From assembly GCA_001579985.1 (NCBI GenBank), contig LRSR01002232.1, forward strand, positions 1 to 64,000: a DNA stretch of 64,000 nt, written 5' to 3'. A program made the position numbers and the translations under genes. Position 1 is the stretch's first letter. Each line of letters starts with the position of its first letter. Below, one piece after another: positions 37,292 through 49,922 of the stretch. The notes under the pieces were generated by a model. That model saw only the letters and a list, made by a program, of their open reading frames with translations, was not told where the DNA came from and did no database searches. This stretch comes from Hypsibius dujardini (taxonomy: Eukaryota; Tardigrada; Eutardigrada; Parachela; Hypsibiidae).

Positions 37292-37967
37292 CAGGTCAGT
37301 ATATTGACGGAAAATGAAAACGAATTTTATTCTGAGCATTGTTTTAATTGAGACTGAAAATTTTGAGCAAATCATCTCTAACAACTGTTTAGAAATAGGT
37401 GCAATTAAAATCGTTCTTTTTTGGATTGTAATCGGAAAATGTATATTTTTTTTCTATTGAAAAACAACAACAAATACCAAAAAAACCCACCGAATCAATT
37501 TATTAATTGTTCAGCAACCGAATGACGGGATTTCCGCCCCCGTTCGCACCCTTTTATGGACTGTCCTCAAGCCGAACGCCAATGCAAACTTCGAAGAAGT
37601 TCACGTCCAGATCAGTCTTGCCACAATCTTCCAGGTACCCATTATGAATTTATTTAAATTTATGCAACATGTTGCCGACATTTTTTTAAAGTTCCCGGCC
37701 TAAATCTTTTGACTCCTGATTCGATATTTCTTACCGGTAATTGGAAGATATTTTTTTATAGATTTCCATCGAGGCGGTTTTCAAAGACGGCATCCGCGGA
37801 GGCGAAAATATTTCCGTGGATGATATTCGACTGACGACCACTGACGACTGTCTCGGTAAAGCATGTAGCACTGTAGTTTTATAAACAGTAAATTATATTT
37901 TGGCAGTTATCCGTGGAAATATAATAATTAATTTTTTTCTAATATATTTATAGCAGACGCCAATTGA

Positions 37968-39217
37968 TGGACCGGGGAGCAACTTTCCAATCCTCTCGCT
38001 CATGCTTTCCAAGTACATTGGCTTACGCTTACGCTAGTGTTACCGTTTGACCAGTGAACTTCCACTCAATATAGTTTTAGTTGCCGTAGAACTAATTAAC
38101 GCGTGCAAGATATGTTTGGGAACGCAAGTCTGAGAAAATTTTTCAACAAATTTTCACGGTAAAACTTGGCATTGCTGCTTACCCCCTCGCGTAGGAATGG
38201 CAACAATGTCAAATGTCCAATTCAAACTGAGTCCTGTTTTGATTTGAAATTGATTTGAAATTGATTTGATTTTAATTTGATTTTTAGGCATTTAAAAGCA
38301 ATTTTTTTCTCAAAACGCTGTAAATTCGTATTTTTCTATCAGTTTGATGACTATTGGACGTAAATTGATCAAACCCTGAGACGCACCTAAAAATTCATTG
38401 CCGGACTTTGAAGCAGAGCTACCGGTACGGCGAATGCAGCAAGGATTGCCATATCCAGATCTGGATAAGTTGCCCGAGACCTGTTTTTCATATACCGATA
38501 AAACACAATATTCTCAAATGTAACTGTTAACCAGGAAAAATATATGTTGAACGGAATAAAAAAATTACTTTATATTGAACGAAAATTAATAAAGTACTCA
38601 ATTGGTGAAAGTCCTCATATTCCGAACAGTCACGTGGTTTTATTTCTATTTTTTATTTTTATTTCTATAACCGTGATCGGCGGTTTCGAAAGCTGGATGA
38701 ACACATTTCAGGCTGCTTGAAAGACAAAGGTTTATCCGGGAATGAGAATTTTCTGTCCTTGTTTGGAGATAACAGCTTCAAGTATGCTAATTGATTGTGT
38801 GAATCAGTCAAAAGTATAAAGATCATGATTGATTCGGGACGATTTCAAGGGGAAACACAAATGTCTGAACTTTATTTTTTTTAATTTGTCCATTAGTGCT
38901 GATTTATTAATTTCTTTCGTCGGTCAGGCTGCGAAATATTTTTTTCGGCAGAATTTTTAAGTCCAAAAAACACGGCAAGATTCGATTTCCCGGTTTTCAC
39001 TTTAGTAATGGAGACGTTTGGAAAAAGGTTTAATTTTGAGTTTTTCCCCTATCACAATTTACCTATCCATATTCAATTTCGACTCGATCGATATCACCAC
39101 AATCATTTGAATTGCCAGAGGGCGAAATTAAGGGTTAGTTTCAATCGAGATCGGAAACTCCCGAGTGACATTCCAGAAATAACCCATAGCTCCGCCCCCT
39201 AGCCTCCCAAAAAGAGT
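37968..39217. other. Spacer between the two MAM genes
   Basis: The first 500 bp (3' flank of copy A) resembles 51865-52400 (3' flank of copy B), including the GATTTGAAATTGATTTGATT run. This shows that the duplication unit extends past the stop codon. No gene is seen in the rest. Confidence 0.6.
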
Positions 39218-40527
39218 TTGTTGGTCCCTTTCGATTCCAAATTGGATTTGGAAAGGGATCGTGCCAAAAATTTGTTAAATCATCGCTTTTCCAAAAAAGC
39301 ATGAAAACTGGGAAATGGAATCTTCCATTGTTTTTGCAACTTTATAAATTCTTCCAAAATATTTCACAACCTAACCGATCAGATAAATTTTAAAAGGCAA
39401 CACTAATTTGGATTACTTTAAGGAAATATATAAAGTGGTGACATTTTGTGTTACCCTTCTGAAAATCGTCCAAAGTAAGACAAGATACACGATTAAAGGC
39501 CTGTCGCTGCCTGTTTCAAATGATCATTTTCTAGATCGTTTTTAATCGGTGCGACAGATAAAGCGTCATCTTGTGCTGGAACCCAGAATGACCGGATTAT
39601 TCCAGATTACTGGAGCACCGTTCCTCTTGAAAGCATATAAAGCAATCACATAAATACAATTTCGCTAGATAAAAATGAATATGCCAAGAGATATACGTAA
39701 CAACCTTGTACGAGATAGGCGGAGAATCTTATTATTATCGACAATCTTTTACCTGTGATTCAGCTGTTAGCGGCGAAGAAAGATAAAACTGGTCACAACT
39801 GCTGTATAATATCATCAGATTGGGCAATCATCTTGTAGCATGTGGTCCTTTCTCACAATTCATAAGGCAAAGCTTCAGTTTTCTGTATATTTTGTCGTTT
39901 TTACAGCGAGATTATACAGTTTCTTATTTGTTGTGTATCTTTGGCTATAAAAATGCCGACATCCTGGATAGTTTCGCTGATCACCGCGAGCGTTGTGATG
40001 GGGTTAACTTCCGGTAACGACCAAAATACGACCCTAGTTTCCTCGCCATCTAAAACAACGGCAATCATTGACTGCAGTTTTAACCACGCATTATGTCGGT
40101 TCATCAGAATCCTCGCAAATCAAGATGTGGAATGGACGCGGGCGAATATATTTGATACTGTGACAAATCCAAATGTCAAAATTCCTCCTGCCCGACCGGA
40201 TCGCTCAAACTGTAGGTGTCCGTGCTCATGATCGATCAGGAGATGGCAAATTGTACTAATAATAAAACGATATTGTTGATGACAGTATTTCTAAAAACAA
40301 TATTTAGTACCGCAGAGACTAGTGTATTAAGATTGTGTGCACCGTGCCCGTGATGTGAAAAGCGCATTGGGTGCGCAATGCGCAGCGCAGTATGCACACA
40401 TCATTATAAAATCGTAGTATTGAGTTCAATTCTTGGTCTTAGCTACTTTGATTTTATCGCCAAATCTTAGCTTTTACTGGCAAGCTTAGTTTAGTTTAGC
40501 TTAACTTAGTTTTTAACTTAACTTAGC
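39218..40527 (+). repeat. Segmental duplication, 5' block of MAM copy B
   Basis: Counterpart of 20880-22215, covering promoter region, signal-peptide exon and the beginning of intron 1. Conservation upstream of the ATG implies that the core promoter lies within the last few hundred bases before 39953. No TATA box is certain. Confidence 0.85.
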
Positions 40528-42954
40528 ATAATAGCATAACAAATGCTTGAAAACATGTTATCTACTTGTTAATTAGGAGGAAATCAGCTTTTATCCCTTA
40601 TCCTTTATCCTTTATGTTTTATCGTTGGGGAAATAAAAAAAATATGAAGAACAGTTTTTTATAATCGATTTCGCACAATTGCATTGTCGGGTTTTCGTAG
40701 CAGCACGGTGAAAGACAGTTCTTTGTGACAAAAACCTTAGCGATAAAGTAAAAACTAAGGCTATTAGTTAGAATTAATCTATAACCATTTAATATTAACT
40801 TTTCTTGATTTACTGGACGTGTGAGAAGTGTACAAACTATGAACGCTGTTCAGCTAAATGTTTGTTTTGTCCGTGGCTCGATTACCAGTTCGTTACTTTG
40901 TTACTTCCCATCCGAATTTTGTAACTGACCACCGAAAAAGCTCCTTAAACATCAGGCATTCAAAAAGTATAGAAAAATCAATTTTGTCAAAAACAGTTTA
41001 TTGGCTCGTTTGTGATGATTTTCCCAATTTTTCTATGGCATATAACGCTAGTGAACATGAGATTTTGAATATCAGAAAAAATATGACCCAACATAATACC
41101 TTTTATTTTTCTGCTATAGGCCATATAAAATTGTATAGATCCTTACACATTTCAATGTACATATAAATATACTGATAAAATTCGTACGATTTTAGGATTT
41201 ATAAATGCTTTTTTTGTAAGATACGATATTTTTTCATATGTTCACTAGGGCAAAACAGTTTAAATCGACATAAAGAGAAATATGAACAACGAATATGTCG
41301 ATGCATAAAATACAACTTATGTGAGGATTGAAACAACACTTTATGAGTTGCAGAGGATTTTGTTAGAAAGTCGCTAATGCGCTTATGTAAATTGAATGTT
41401 ACCGAATTTTTGTACCAAGTTAACACTATCGTAGGAGCGATAGTCCTGACAAAAAACGAGAGTAATTGGAACTTTATTTGAAATCCTTTATGGTTCTCGA
41501 AACGGTATCACAGAACGTTACAATTTAGCCGTTTATCTTTTTGTCCATACAAAATGAATTTATAAATGCATCCGAAAATGGGCGTATTGCGTGACTGTTC
41601 CAGCTTGGTCGGAAGTGGAAGTGGTCCCGGCGACAGCTGATCCCTCGAACCCGGCCACCCAATTGTCCGCGGAGGAAGTGCCCATCTTTAGCTGCAATTT
41701 CGAGAACGATTTCTGCGGGTTCACACCGATCGCCGATCTGGGCAAGGAATGGCATCGCATGAACATCCACGACACCGAGGGCATCATGGCGCCCACCGTA
41801 CCCACACGGCCTGATCACCTGAGCTGTAAGAAACAAGCACACAAATCAATTTCTGCTAAGGCAAGAAATGAGATTTTCCCGCTCCACTTTGTGTTATGGC
41901 CAGGGGCTTGATTGATTGATTCATTAGTATTAATTTCTGCTAATTAGGGCAAAAACGGACGTTTCCCCCCCCCCCTTTGTGCTATGGCCCGGGGCTTGAT
42001 TGATTGGTCAACAACGTTTCCGAAGTTTCAATCTGTTTGATATATTGCCGAATATATATATATATATTTATTTATATATTTTCAACAAGGAAAATTTCAG
42101 CTTTTTTCACTGATACAAATAAATTAGGATGGATGAATATTTTCACGCGATTCTTCATATTTGTTTCTCCAATTGATATTTCTGCCTTACTACCTCGTGT
42201 ATGTTCTTACTTTATCTGCCCACTACTATTTGCTTTTTTAAAAACTTGAAACCTGAATTATTTGACGGTAAATTTTTGAAAGGTCAAAGCGCTGAATTTT
42301 CACTTTGAAACAACAATAAAAAAAACATATAAATGATGTGAGTTTGAAAATATGTTTCTTTTATGACGAATGTGATAAAAAAAGACATGTAAAAAGAGTG
42401 TCTCAATTTTAAAATACATTTCGTGAAGTTGCTAATTTTGTGATTTTCATTTTTGTTTATTTAAAAATTTCAAAAAATTTCAATTTTAAAAATTAAAAAT
42501 TTTATCTACGGTAATGCATTTCGTGCGTTACTGTTTTGGCAGCGGATCGTTTTCTGTTTGCCGAGCTGACCAACAAGGCCATCAACACAGTGGCGGCCCA
42601 ACTCGTCTCGCCGCGTGTTCCCCGGTTGGCCCAGCGCGCCGACTTCTGCCTCAAGTTCTCCATGTTCTTCGAGGCGCCTGACATGACCAAGCTGAAAATA
42701 AACATCCATCGTTGGCCGGGCAACGTGCAGACACTGGTGCGCGAAATCATCAGCACCCCCGATGTCGGCTGGGTCAATGTCGAAACGGACTTCCGCTTCT
42801 TACTGGAATTCCAGGTACAGTGCTGCACAGTTCTCCATTTATTATTAGTATGATGCAGTTTTCCTTTAAGGCCGAAGATAGTGATCTATGTTGAGAGTCC
42901 GTTTTGGCTGGTGGTGAACGTCTTTCTGTCGGTCGGTCGGTCTGTCTGTGTGTT

Positions 42955-42989
<35 letters not shown>

Positions 42990-43010
42990 GTGTCTGTCAT
43001 TTGTGTGTGT

Positions 43011-43053
<43 letters not shown>

Positions 43054-43691
43054 TGTTTGTCTGTCTGCCTGTCCTTCATCTGACCATATGCTCTTCTCCA
43101 GGTTTGATATTTGCTATGCACTTGTAATTTATAGTTATGCATTGCCCATGTGTGTCAATTTCATATATGCATATACCTATTGCGTTGTGGCTTTCAGATT
43201 TCCCTACGTGTGGAAATTTTACCGCGAACCCTCCAAGAAGCCGACATCGCCATTGATGATTTGGTGCTGTTGTCTGGAAAGTGCAGAAAAGCAGGTGAGG
43301 AAAAGGTGTTTTTCGACTGCATCGGAACAGCTTGAGTGGTAATTTAATGTGTGCATGCATAGTGGACCCGGTCCCGGACCTTTTTTCCTCACTAACCTCT
43401 TCTCTTTTAGTTGATTGTGATTTTTTTGTCGCTGATTGTTTTAGTGGAGATTGTGAACACAACCGTCGGAAAACTCTGCGATTTTGAGGAAAACGAATGC
43501 GGTTTCATCAACGCCGGCGACACTGACTCCGTCTCCTGGGTGCGAACTTCGAGGAAAAAGATGCCGGGTGGGGATCTGGAAATACTGCAATTGACACCGG
43601 AGGTGGATGCCACCTACCATTCTATTGAGGGTAAGTCATTGTGTGGTGTTTTGTGACCGACAGCGAGACAAACAGATAGAAAGACAGACAA

Positions 43692-43754
<63 letters not shown>

Positions 43755-44781
43755 AACAGACAATCAGACATACAGAAATGTATTGATTAACCGATCGAAT
43801 GCAATATACAATATACAGTATAGGCAGTCATCTTATGTTTCGGATAGGTCATTACATTTTTGCGCATTTCGGCCCGAAAATGGATGACGCGAGGGAGGAA
43901 AAAAGTGCCACCTACAACTCTAACCCCATGAACTTCAATGACACCCACTGCATCTCCTTCTACTACCGTATGGAGTTCTTACGACAAAAGCCAACAGTTA
44001 AATTTTACCTGAAGTACCTGTCTGATACTCTTCCACCGTCCACCCGGTACGTGGCGACTGCCAGCCACGGCAAAAAGTGGGTCTCTGTGAAGACCGAGAT
44101 TCCGAAGAAAAACGGCGCCACCATAAGCGTAAGACTAGCCGTTGTTTAAAAATTCAAACACTGATTGCCTGGCTGATTGACTGTCTGTCAGCCTGTCTGT
44201 GTATGTCTGTCTGTCTTTCTGTCTGTGTGCTTGCCTGTTTATCTGTTTGTGTGTCTGCTTGTGTATCTGAATGTCTGCATGGGTGTCTGCCTGTGTATCT
44301 GCCCGTTTGACTGCCTGCCTGTCTGTCAGTATATTTATCTATCTGTTGCGCTTGTTCGTTTTGTGTTTATCTACGGTTGATCTTGACGCTTTGTATTTTT
44401 AAAGTTCGAAGCCATTGGGCCGCCCAAATCGCGCGCTGGAGTGGCCATCGATGACATCCACATCGACCAGGGTTCCTGCTCGCGCGCTGGTGATTGCAAC
44501 TTCAACGTCAACAACAGACTATGTAAGACAAGGAGCGACACAGATATACTACTGTAGCTGACCGTCAAACAGGCTACGATGTTTTATGTCTTCCGTAATC
44601 TTCTTATTTTAAATCGTTTTCGTTAAATCACAGGCTCTTGGCAGCATCTCCACACGATCGGCAGTATGCGTTGGCTCAATCGGGTCGCACCGATCGCAGC
44701 CCCCAATCCGCCCACTCCAAGTAAGTCTCCCGATGTCCGCGTTTGTTCGTGCCTATCTGTCTGTCTGTCTGTCTGACTGCC

Positions 44782-44827
<46 letters not shown>

Positions 44828-47800
44828 CCTGCCTGCATGTCTGTCTATCTGCTTGCCTGTTTGTTTGTCTGTCTATATGTTGTTTGCCGACCTGTGGATC
44901 GTTGCAATCATCTAGTGGGATTAACGAAGATAGTTCGCTTAACGAAAACGGTTGCAGCTGTGTTTTTTTGACAGCATATTCCATCTCGTTTGAGGGTGGA
45001 CGCTCGACCGGCAACGAAGTCAACTCACGGGCTGTGCTGTACAGTGAAGCCTACCCCATGCCCCAAGAAGAGGAAGAGCAACTGGACACCTGCATGACCT
45101 TCCACTACTTCATGAACGCGTCGGGCGCGGCGGTCGTTCGCATTCATCAAGTTTTCGATCCGGAAAAGGAGAACCCCATTTGGGTAAGGTTCTGCTAAAT
45201 TATTGTCCGCCGATTTAGTAACTTCCATCCATACTTCGGATGGCAAAATTTTGAACCCCAATTACATGGTTCAAATTAAGTATATCCTGTTCAATATTAT
45301 TTCAATTTAATCTATGTTCTTCGTTCAACAGGAGAGCTACGGACATGCTTCACCGAATGCATCCGCTACGGAAAACACGTGGCGTCTGGCAAAAGTTCCA
45401 CTCCGACAGATAACGAGCCTCGAAACGGAATATCTGGTACGACATCCTCATCAAACTTTATTTTAAATCTGCCCGACGAAAGAAATTAATATTAATTATT
45501 AAATAACAATTGTTCTTTGAGGGATGATCATTTCTTTGCATTTATTTGCCAGCATGCTACTTGTTATCAGAACAAATTAAAATTGATTTAGAAATTCCTA
45601 TGGGCCATTTACCGGGTGCGGGAATACTTTTGGCACTGGCCTTTGCAAGCCCTCGCCTGAACTGTGTGTGTGCCATTGACAAAATATTTTGTGCACTTGA
45701 AAGCCCACTTTGATGGCTATCCGAATCACTTTTAAAATCAAGATTCAGGTTGTTCAGTCAGAAGTTGTTTCGGAAAACCCAAGAACCAACACCGTTATAT
45801 TTTGTCCCATGGACCGTATTTTAGATCTCCCTCAACTTTAAAGCCAATCTAAAAAAATCAAAACGGCAAACTAGATCTACGTCAGATCTATGTACGAAAA
45901 TAAAATCAAAAATATTCAATCAATCGTGCACCATTAAATTGAGGGAGATCCATCAAAACCCATTTTCTAAAAAAATATAAAAATTTTAAACTCAAAAGTG
46001 GTGTACGGGTCCACGCTAATAACTTTCTCAGTTGTTATGCGATTGAGATAATTTCAATCACATTAAAGAGCCAATTATTGCACCCCTCCTTTTTCACTGA
46101 AAAATAATGTTTTTTTGGTGTACTTTCGGTTTCCAGTTTTGATCTAAAGTTAGAGATGCACGATTTAAAAAATTGGCTGAACTTGACCCTGCGACGTTTT
46201 CTTTTTTTTCAAAACTAAAATTGCCGTCAAATTAATTTTTTTCTTTTGCATGGGATAGCCCCATCAAAGTACTACAACATACGTGTTAAAACTTTTTGTT
46301 GCTCACGCTTTGCTTTGAGAAATGCGAACCCGTTTGATCTGGGTCAGCGAACTTGGCAAAATCTGCCATTAACCAGGCCACGATCAATTTTTAGGTGCTG
46401 CCACAAACCAATGCACAGCACCTGTCCTGCTCCTGCCCCAACGTCGAACCGAGCAAATGTTTCACAGACCTATAGGTCTTCTTTCGAAATAAAAGATAAA
46501 TGTTTTTTATCAGTTCATATAGGGTTACATTCAGTAATTTTAGTGTAGTGCCAAAAGTTCTCCCGCACCCGGTATGTATCTGGAATAATTTAAAATTTAA
46601 TTAAAAATCAGTTTTCATTATCAGGCAGCCTAGTTGACCCTTCTGAGTAAAATGAAATACAAAATTCGAAATGCACCAAATATAGTTATTGTGATGCTGT
46701 CGTATCTCAAATTTAATTAGGGATCGAAATATTTGTCTGATACTAGAGGACGGCGCTGGATGCCAACTCTGCAGAGCTTCACTAGAAATTTTCGCCCTTC
46801 CTGAAAACTGTTTATAGCTCCGCCCCCTTACCTCCGACAAACTATTTGGTTAAATCCCATCGATTCCTAACGAAATTTGGGATAAGCTAGTGTCAAAATA
46901 AGTGTCCTATTTAGTGCACTTCGAAGAATCCCCATTTTTTACAGTGGAAATCAAGGAAAACGGAATATCCCACTGTTTTTGTAACTTTGAAATTTTGTCA
47001 AAAAAGGTTCCCAAAGATTTGTCGATAAAATTAATTTTCTGATTCATCTTTAATATTGAATTAATTTCAACAACAAAAATGGAAACGTTTTGAAATCCAC
47101 CTCTGAAAATCATCCCAAATGTGAAATTTATAAATTGTCCCTCAAAAATGCCTCCGATATTTTCAGATCACCATCGAAGGACTGATACTCCGCGAAACGG
47201 ACAAAAACTACATCATGGCGATTGATGATGTCCAATTCGTTGCTAGTTACTGCACAAGTGAGTGGAAAACACGAGGGACACTCCAAAAGTATTGGCACTC
47301 AGTCATGGTTGAGAGCAAAAATCAATCAATTAAGTCATCCTGCTACGGCTTGTCTGCGTAAACACGCCCTCCATGAAGTAACTGCATAAGGGGCGCAGAT
47401 GGTTTATTATGCTTTGTTTGCAGTTTTGCCACCAGATGCCAATCCATCGCCACGACCATCTACATCCCCAAGACCGGTTACGTCCGTTACAATTCCAACC
47501 CAGACTATCCCTTTGACTGGCGAACCCTCAAGTAACAGAAACACGCAGGCAGTATCCATAGAGAGCTGCATTGACACATACCGACATAGAGATTCTGACA
47601 CAGATGCAGACAACTCAAATTGACACACAGACAGACACATGGACACACGCAGAGATGTAGATAGAGAGGAAACACAGACACCGACAAAGATACAAACACA
47701 GAATTCATATTCAGACCCATATCCAGACAAAAAGACAGAGACAGTGACAGAGATAGACACAAACACAAACTTTGACACAGACACAGACACAGACACAGAC

Positions 47801-49870
47801 ACAGACACTGACACAGACGCAAACACAGACACAGAGACAACTCCAAACATTCTGACAGTCAATCCAACAGAAAGACAGACAGACAGACAGACAGACAGGC
47901 ATACAGTCAGTGAAGGATGTTTAGCATTCTGGTATTCCGTTTTAGCCTTGGCCTCTTACAACTGCAACTTTGGTACCAAGCCGAAATTTTACTGTGACTG
48001 GAGTATGAAGAGTAACGCGGCCTCAACTATCACCTGGGCCACGGATGACGGTGAAATGCACACCGACTCCGGCCCTGCCGCGGATGTGTCCGGCAACGGC
48101 TACTACGCGTATTTGCAGACTCGTTCGCCCACCGGTCCCACCTTCGGCCGAATGGAGAGCCCAAAAATTGTCTTCCCCGCGAGTGCGGGCGAACAACCGA
48201 GCTACTACTTGGTCAGCTTCTACTACATGATGCACGGCAACGGCGTGGACAAGCTGCAGTTCTCCGCGCGGAACGACAGCGAGCCGACCTACCTCGACAG
48301 GCACGAACTGTGGTCGACAAGGGGCGCTCAGGGAAGAATCTGGAAAGCCGCGAATGTCGCGGTACCGAATCCAGGCATCGCCATAAGAGTGGCCTTCACT
48401 GGTCATCGCCTGCAGGGCAATCCTCGGGGTTACATTGCAGGTACAATTTAATTAAATAAGATTGATATGCCTCTTTTTGACCATTTAAAATAATGGTTTC
48501 AGTGGACGAGATCACGTTCGAGGCTGTTCAAGTGCCCGACGCTTGTGACTTTGAGCATGGCTCCTGCATCTGGGAGAACTTTGTGGACGACCTCGGCCCG
48601 GACGACTTGGACTGGGAGTTCGGGACGTCAGACATCCTGCCCGTTCTCATCAACGACACGAGCCAAGGCACCTTCATGTATGTTCCGATTCGGGCAGCCG
48701 TTCCGCCGTTCCACATTGGCTGGCTCAGACAAACAAGCGTCCATGGCGGAGGCCACGATTATTGCCTGAATTTCGACTTTGCCATCACCGATCTCAACGT
48801 CGGACAGCTCAGTGTGTACTTTTATCGGCTGTCCAGCTCAACTGGATGGGAATTTGAGAAGGTCTGGTCCACATCCGGTGGCATGGATGTGCCTATTGCG
48901 AAGTGGCAAACGGGACAAGTGCTCCTATCCTCTAACAATTCCTGGACGGTACGACAAGTTGGTTTTCATTTCAAGGAATTTATATTGTTAGAAAGGGGCG
49001 TGTCTTTAGAGCAAAAATATTTAAAGTAGTATGTTAAAAAGTTATGTAAAAATGTCTAAGTATTATAACACAAAATTGTTTCAGGTTATTTGTTTAACAA
49101 AATCAGTCTCCCTTTAAACGTGATATTGGAGTACGAGGAAGAATTCCCAGTTCAACGCAAGTTTGGAAATGGTATAAATGCCGCGTTCGCACATATAACA
49201 TAAACCTATTTAGCTAGTTTTCAAACTCGCTTTACAGCATTACGTGGTTGGAAGAACAGCACAATTGATTGACCAGACCGATTTAGCTCTTGAAGTTTCA
49301 TTTATCAAACGTTTGTCAATAAATGATTGTCGACATGTCATGAGGCTCAATCTACTTACACTGACTGTACGAAACGTCTTTTCTTTTAAAATATTCTCCA
49401 TTTATTTTGCCATGTGCCGTTAAAATTCAAAAGACGTAATGCAAATGTCTTAAAAGGTAATGTTCGAGGCCGTCGCTCATCCTTTCGGTCTGGCCGTTCC
49501 ATCGGACGCGTTCCAGCTCAACGGACTCGCACTGGATAACATTCGTTACACCCTTGTGACAGCGGAGAGTGAGTGCCGCTTGCGGCCATTTCAGGCAGCC
49601 ATTCCGACCCTACCTCCGCCAGCGACCACGCAGGTACCCACAACACCAGGTCGAACAACACAAGAAGCTTCTATAATGCCGGTTGCAACAACTTTGTTTG
49701 CGACTGCTCAGCCTACTATTCTGATTACCGCCCTTCCACCAACAACTCAAAGACCTGACGTCACCAGTGCACAGCCTGCCACTATTTCTTCCACTGCGAC
49801 TCAAGGGCTGGACGATCCCACTTGTCAGCCACCAGTCGTTGTTCCGACAGGAGATGAGAATCGTAAGAGC

Positions 49871-49922
<52 letters not shown>

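Larger units (their letters stand above)
21647..37967 (+). pseudogene. MAM-domain gene copy A (decayed paralog)
   Basis: Twelve exons match copy B or its lost part: 21647-21905, 29173-29447, 29514-29609, 30295-30504, 30835-31101, 32131-32227, 33933-34119, 34299-34783, 35122-35429, 37515-37634, 37762-37855 and 37954-37967. They would give a signal peptide, a whole MAM1, MAM2, the start of MAM3, then MAM7 and MAM8. Frame damage relative to copy B or the MAM pattern is clear. Exon 3 is 96 nt instead of 97. Exon 5 is 267 instead of 272. Exon 7 has an extra G plus TAG in place of TGG. Exon 8 is one base short. Splice sites are retained, so decay is recent or transcripts may persist. Introns hold several MITEs, a protease relic and a mariner. 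Exons matching B6-B15 are missing. Confidence 0.85.

Noticed and set aside
42774-44915. Long open frames rich in CLSVCLSVCLSV or TDRQTDRQ
   Set aside because: They are translations of the CAGA/TCTG arrays, open in several frames on both strands, and are not genes.
47407-47902. Open frames of SVSVSVSV and CVCVCVC type
   Set aside because: They are products of the GACACA array in intron 12 of copy B.
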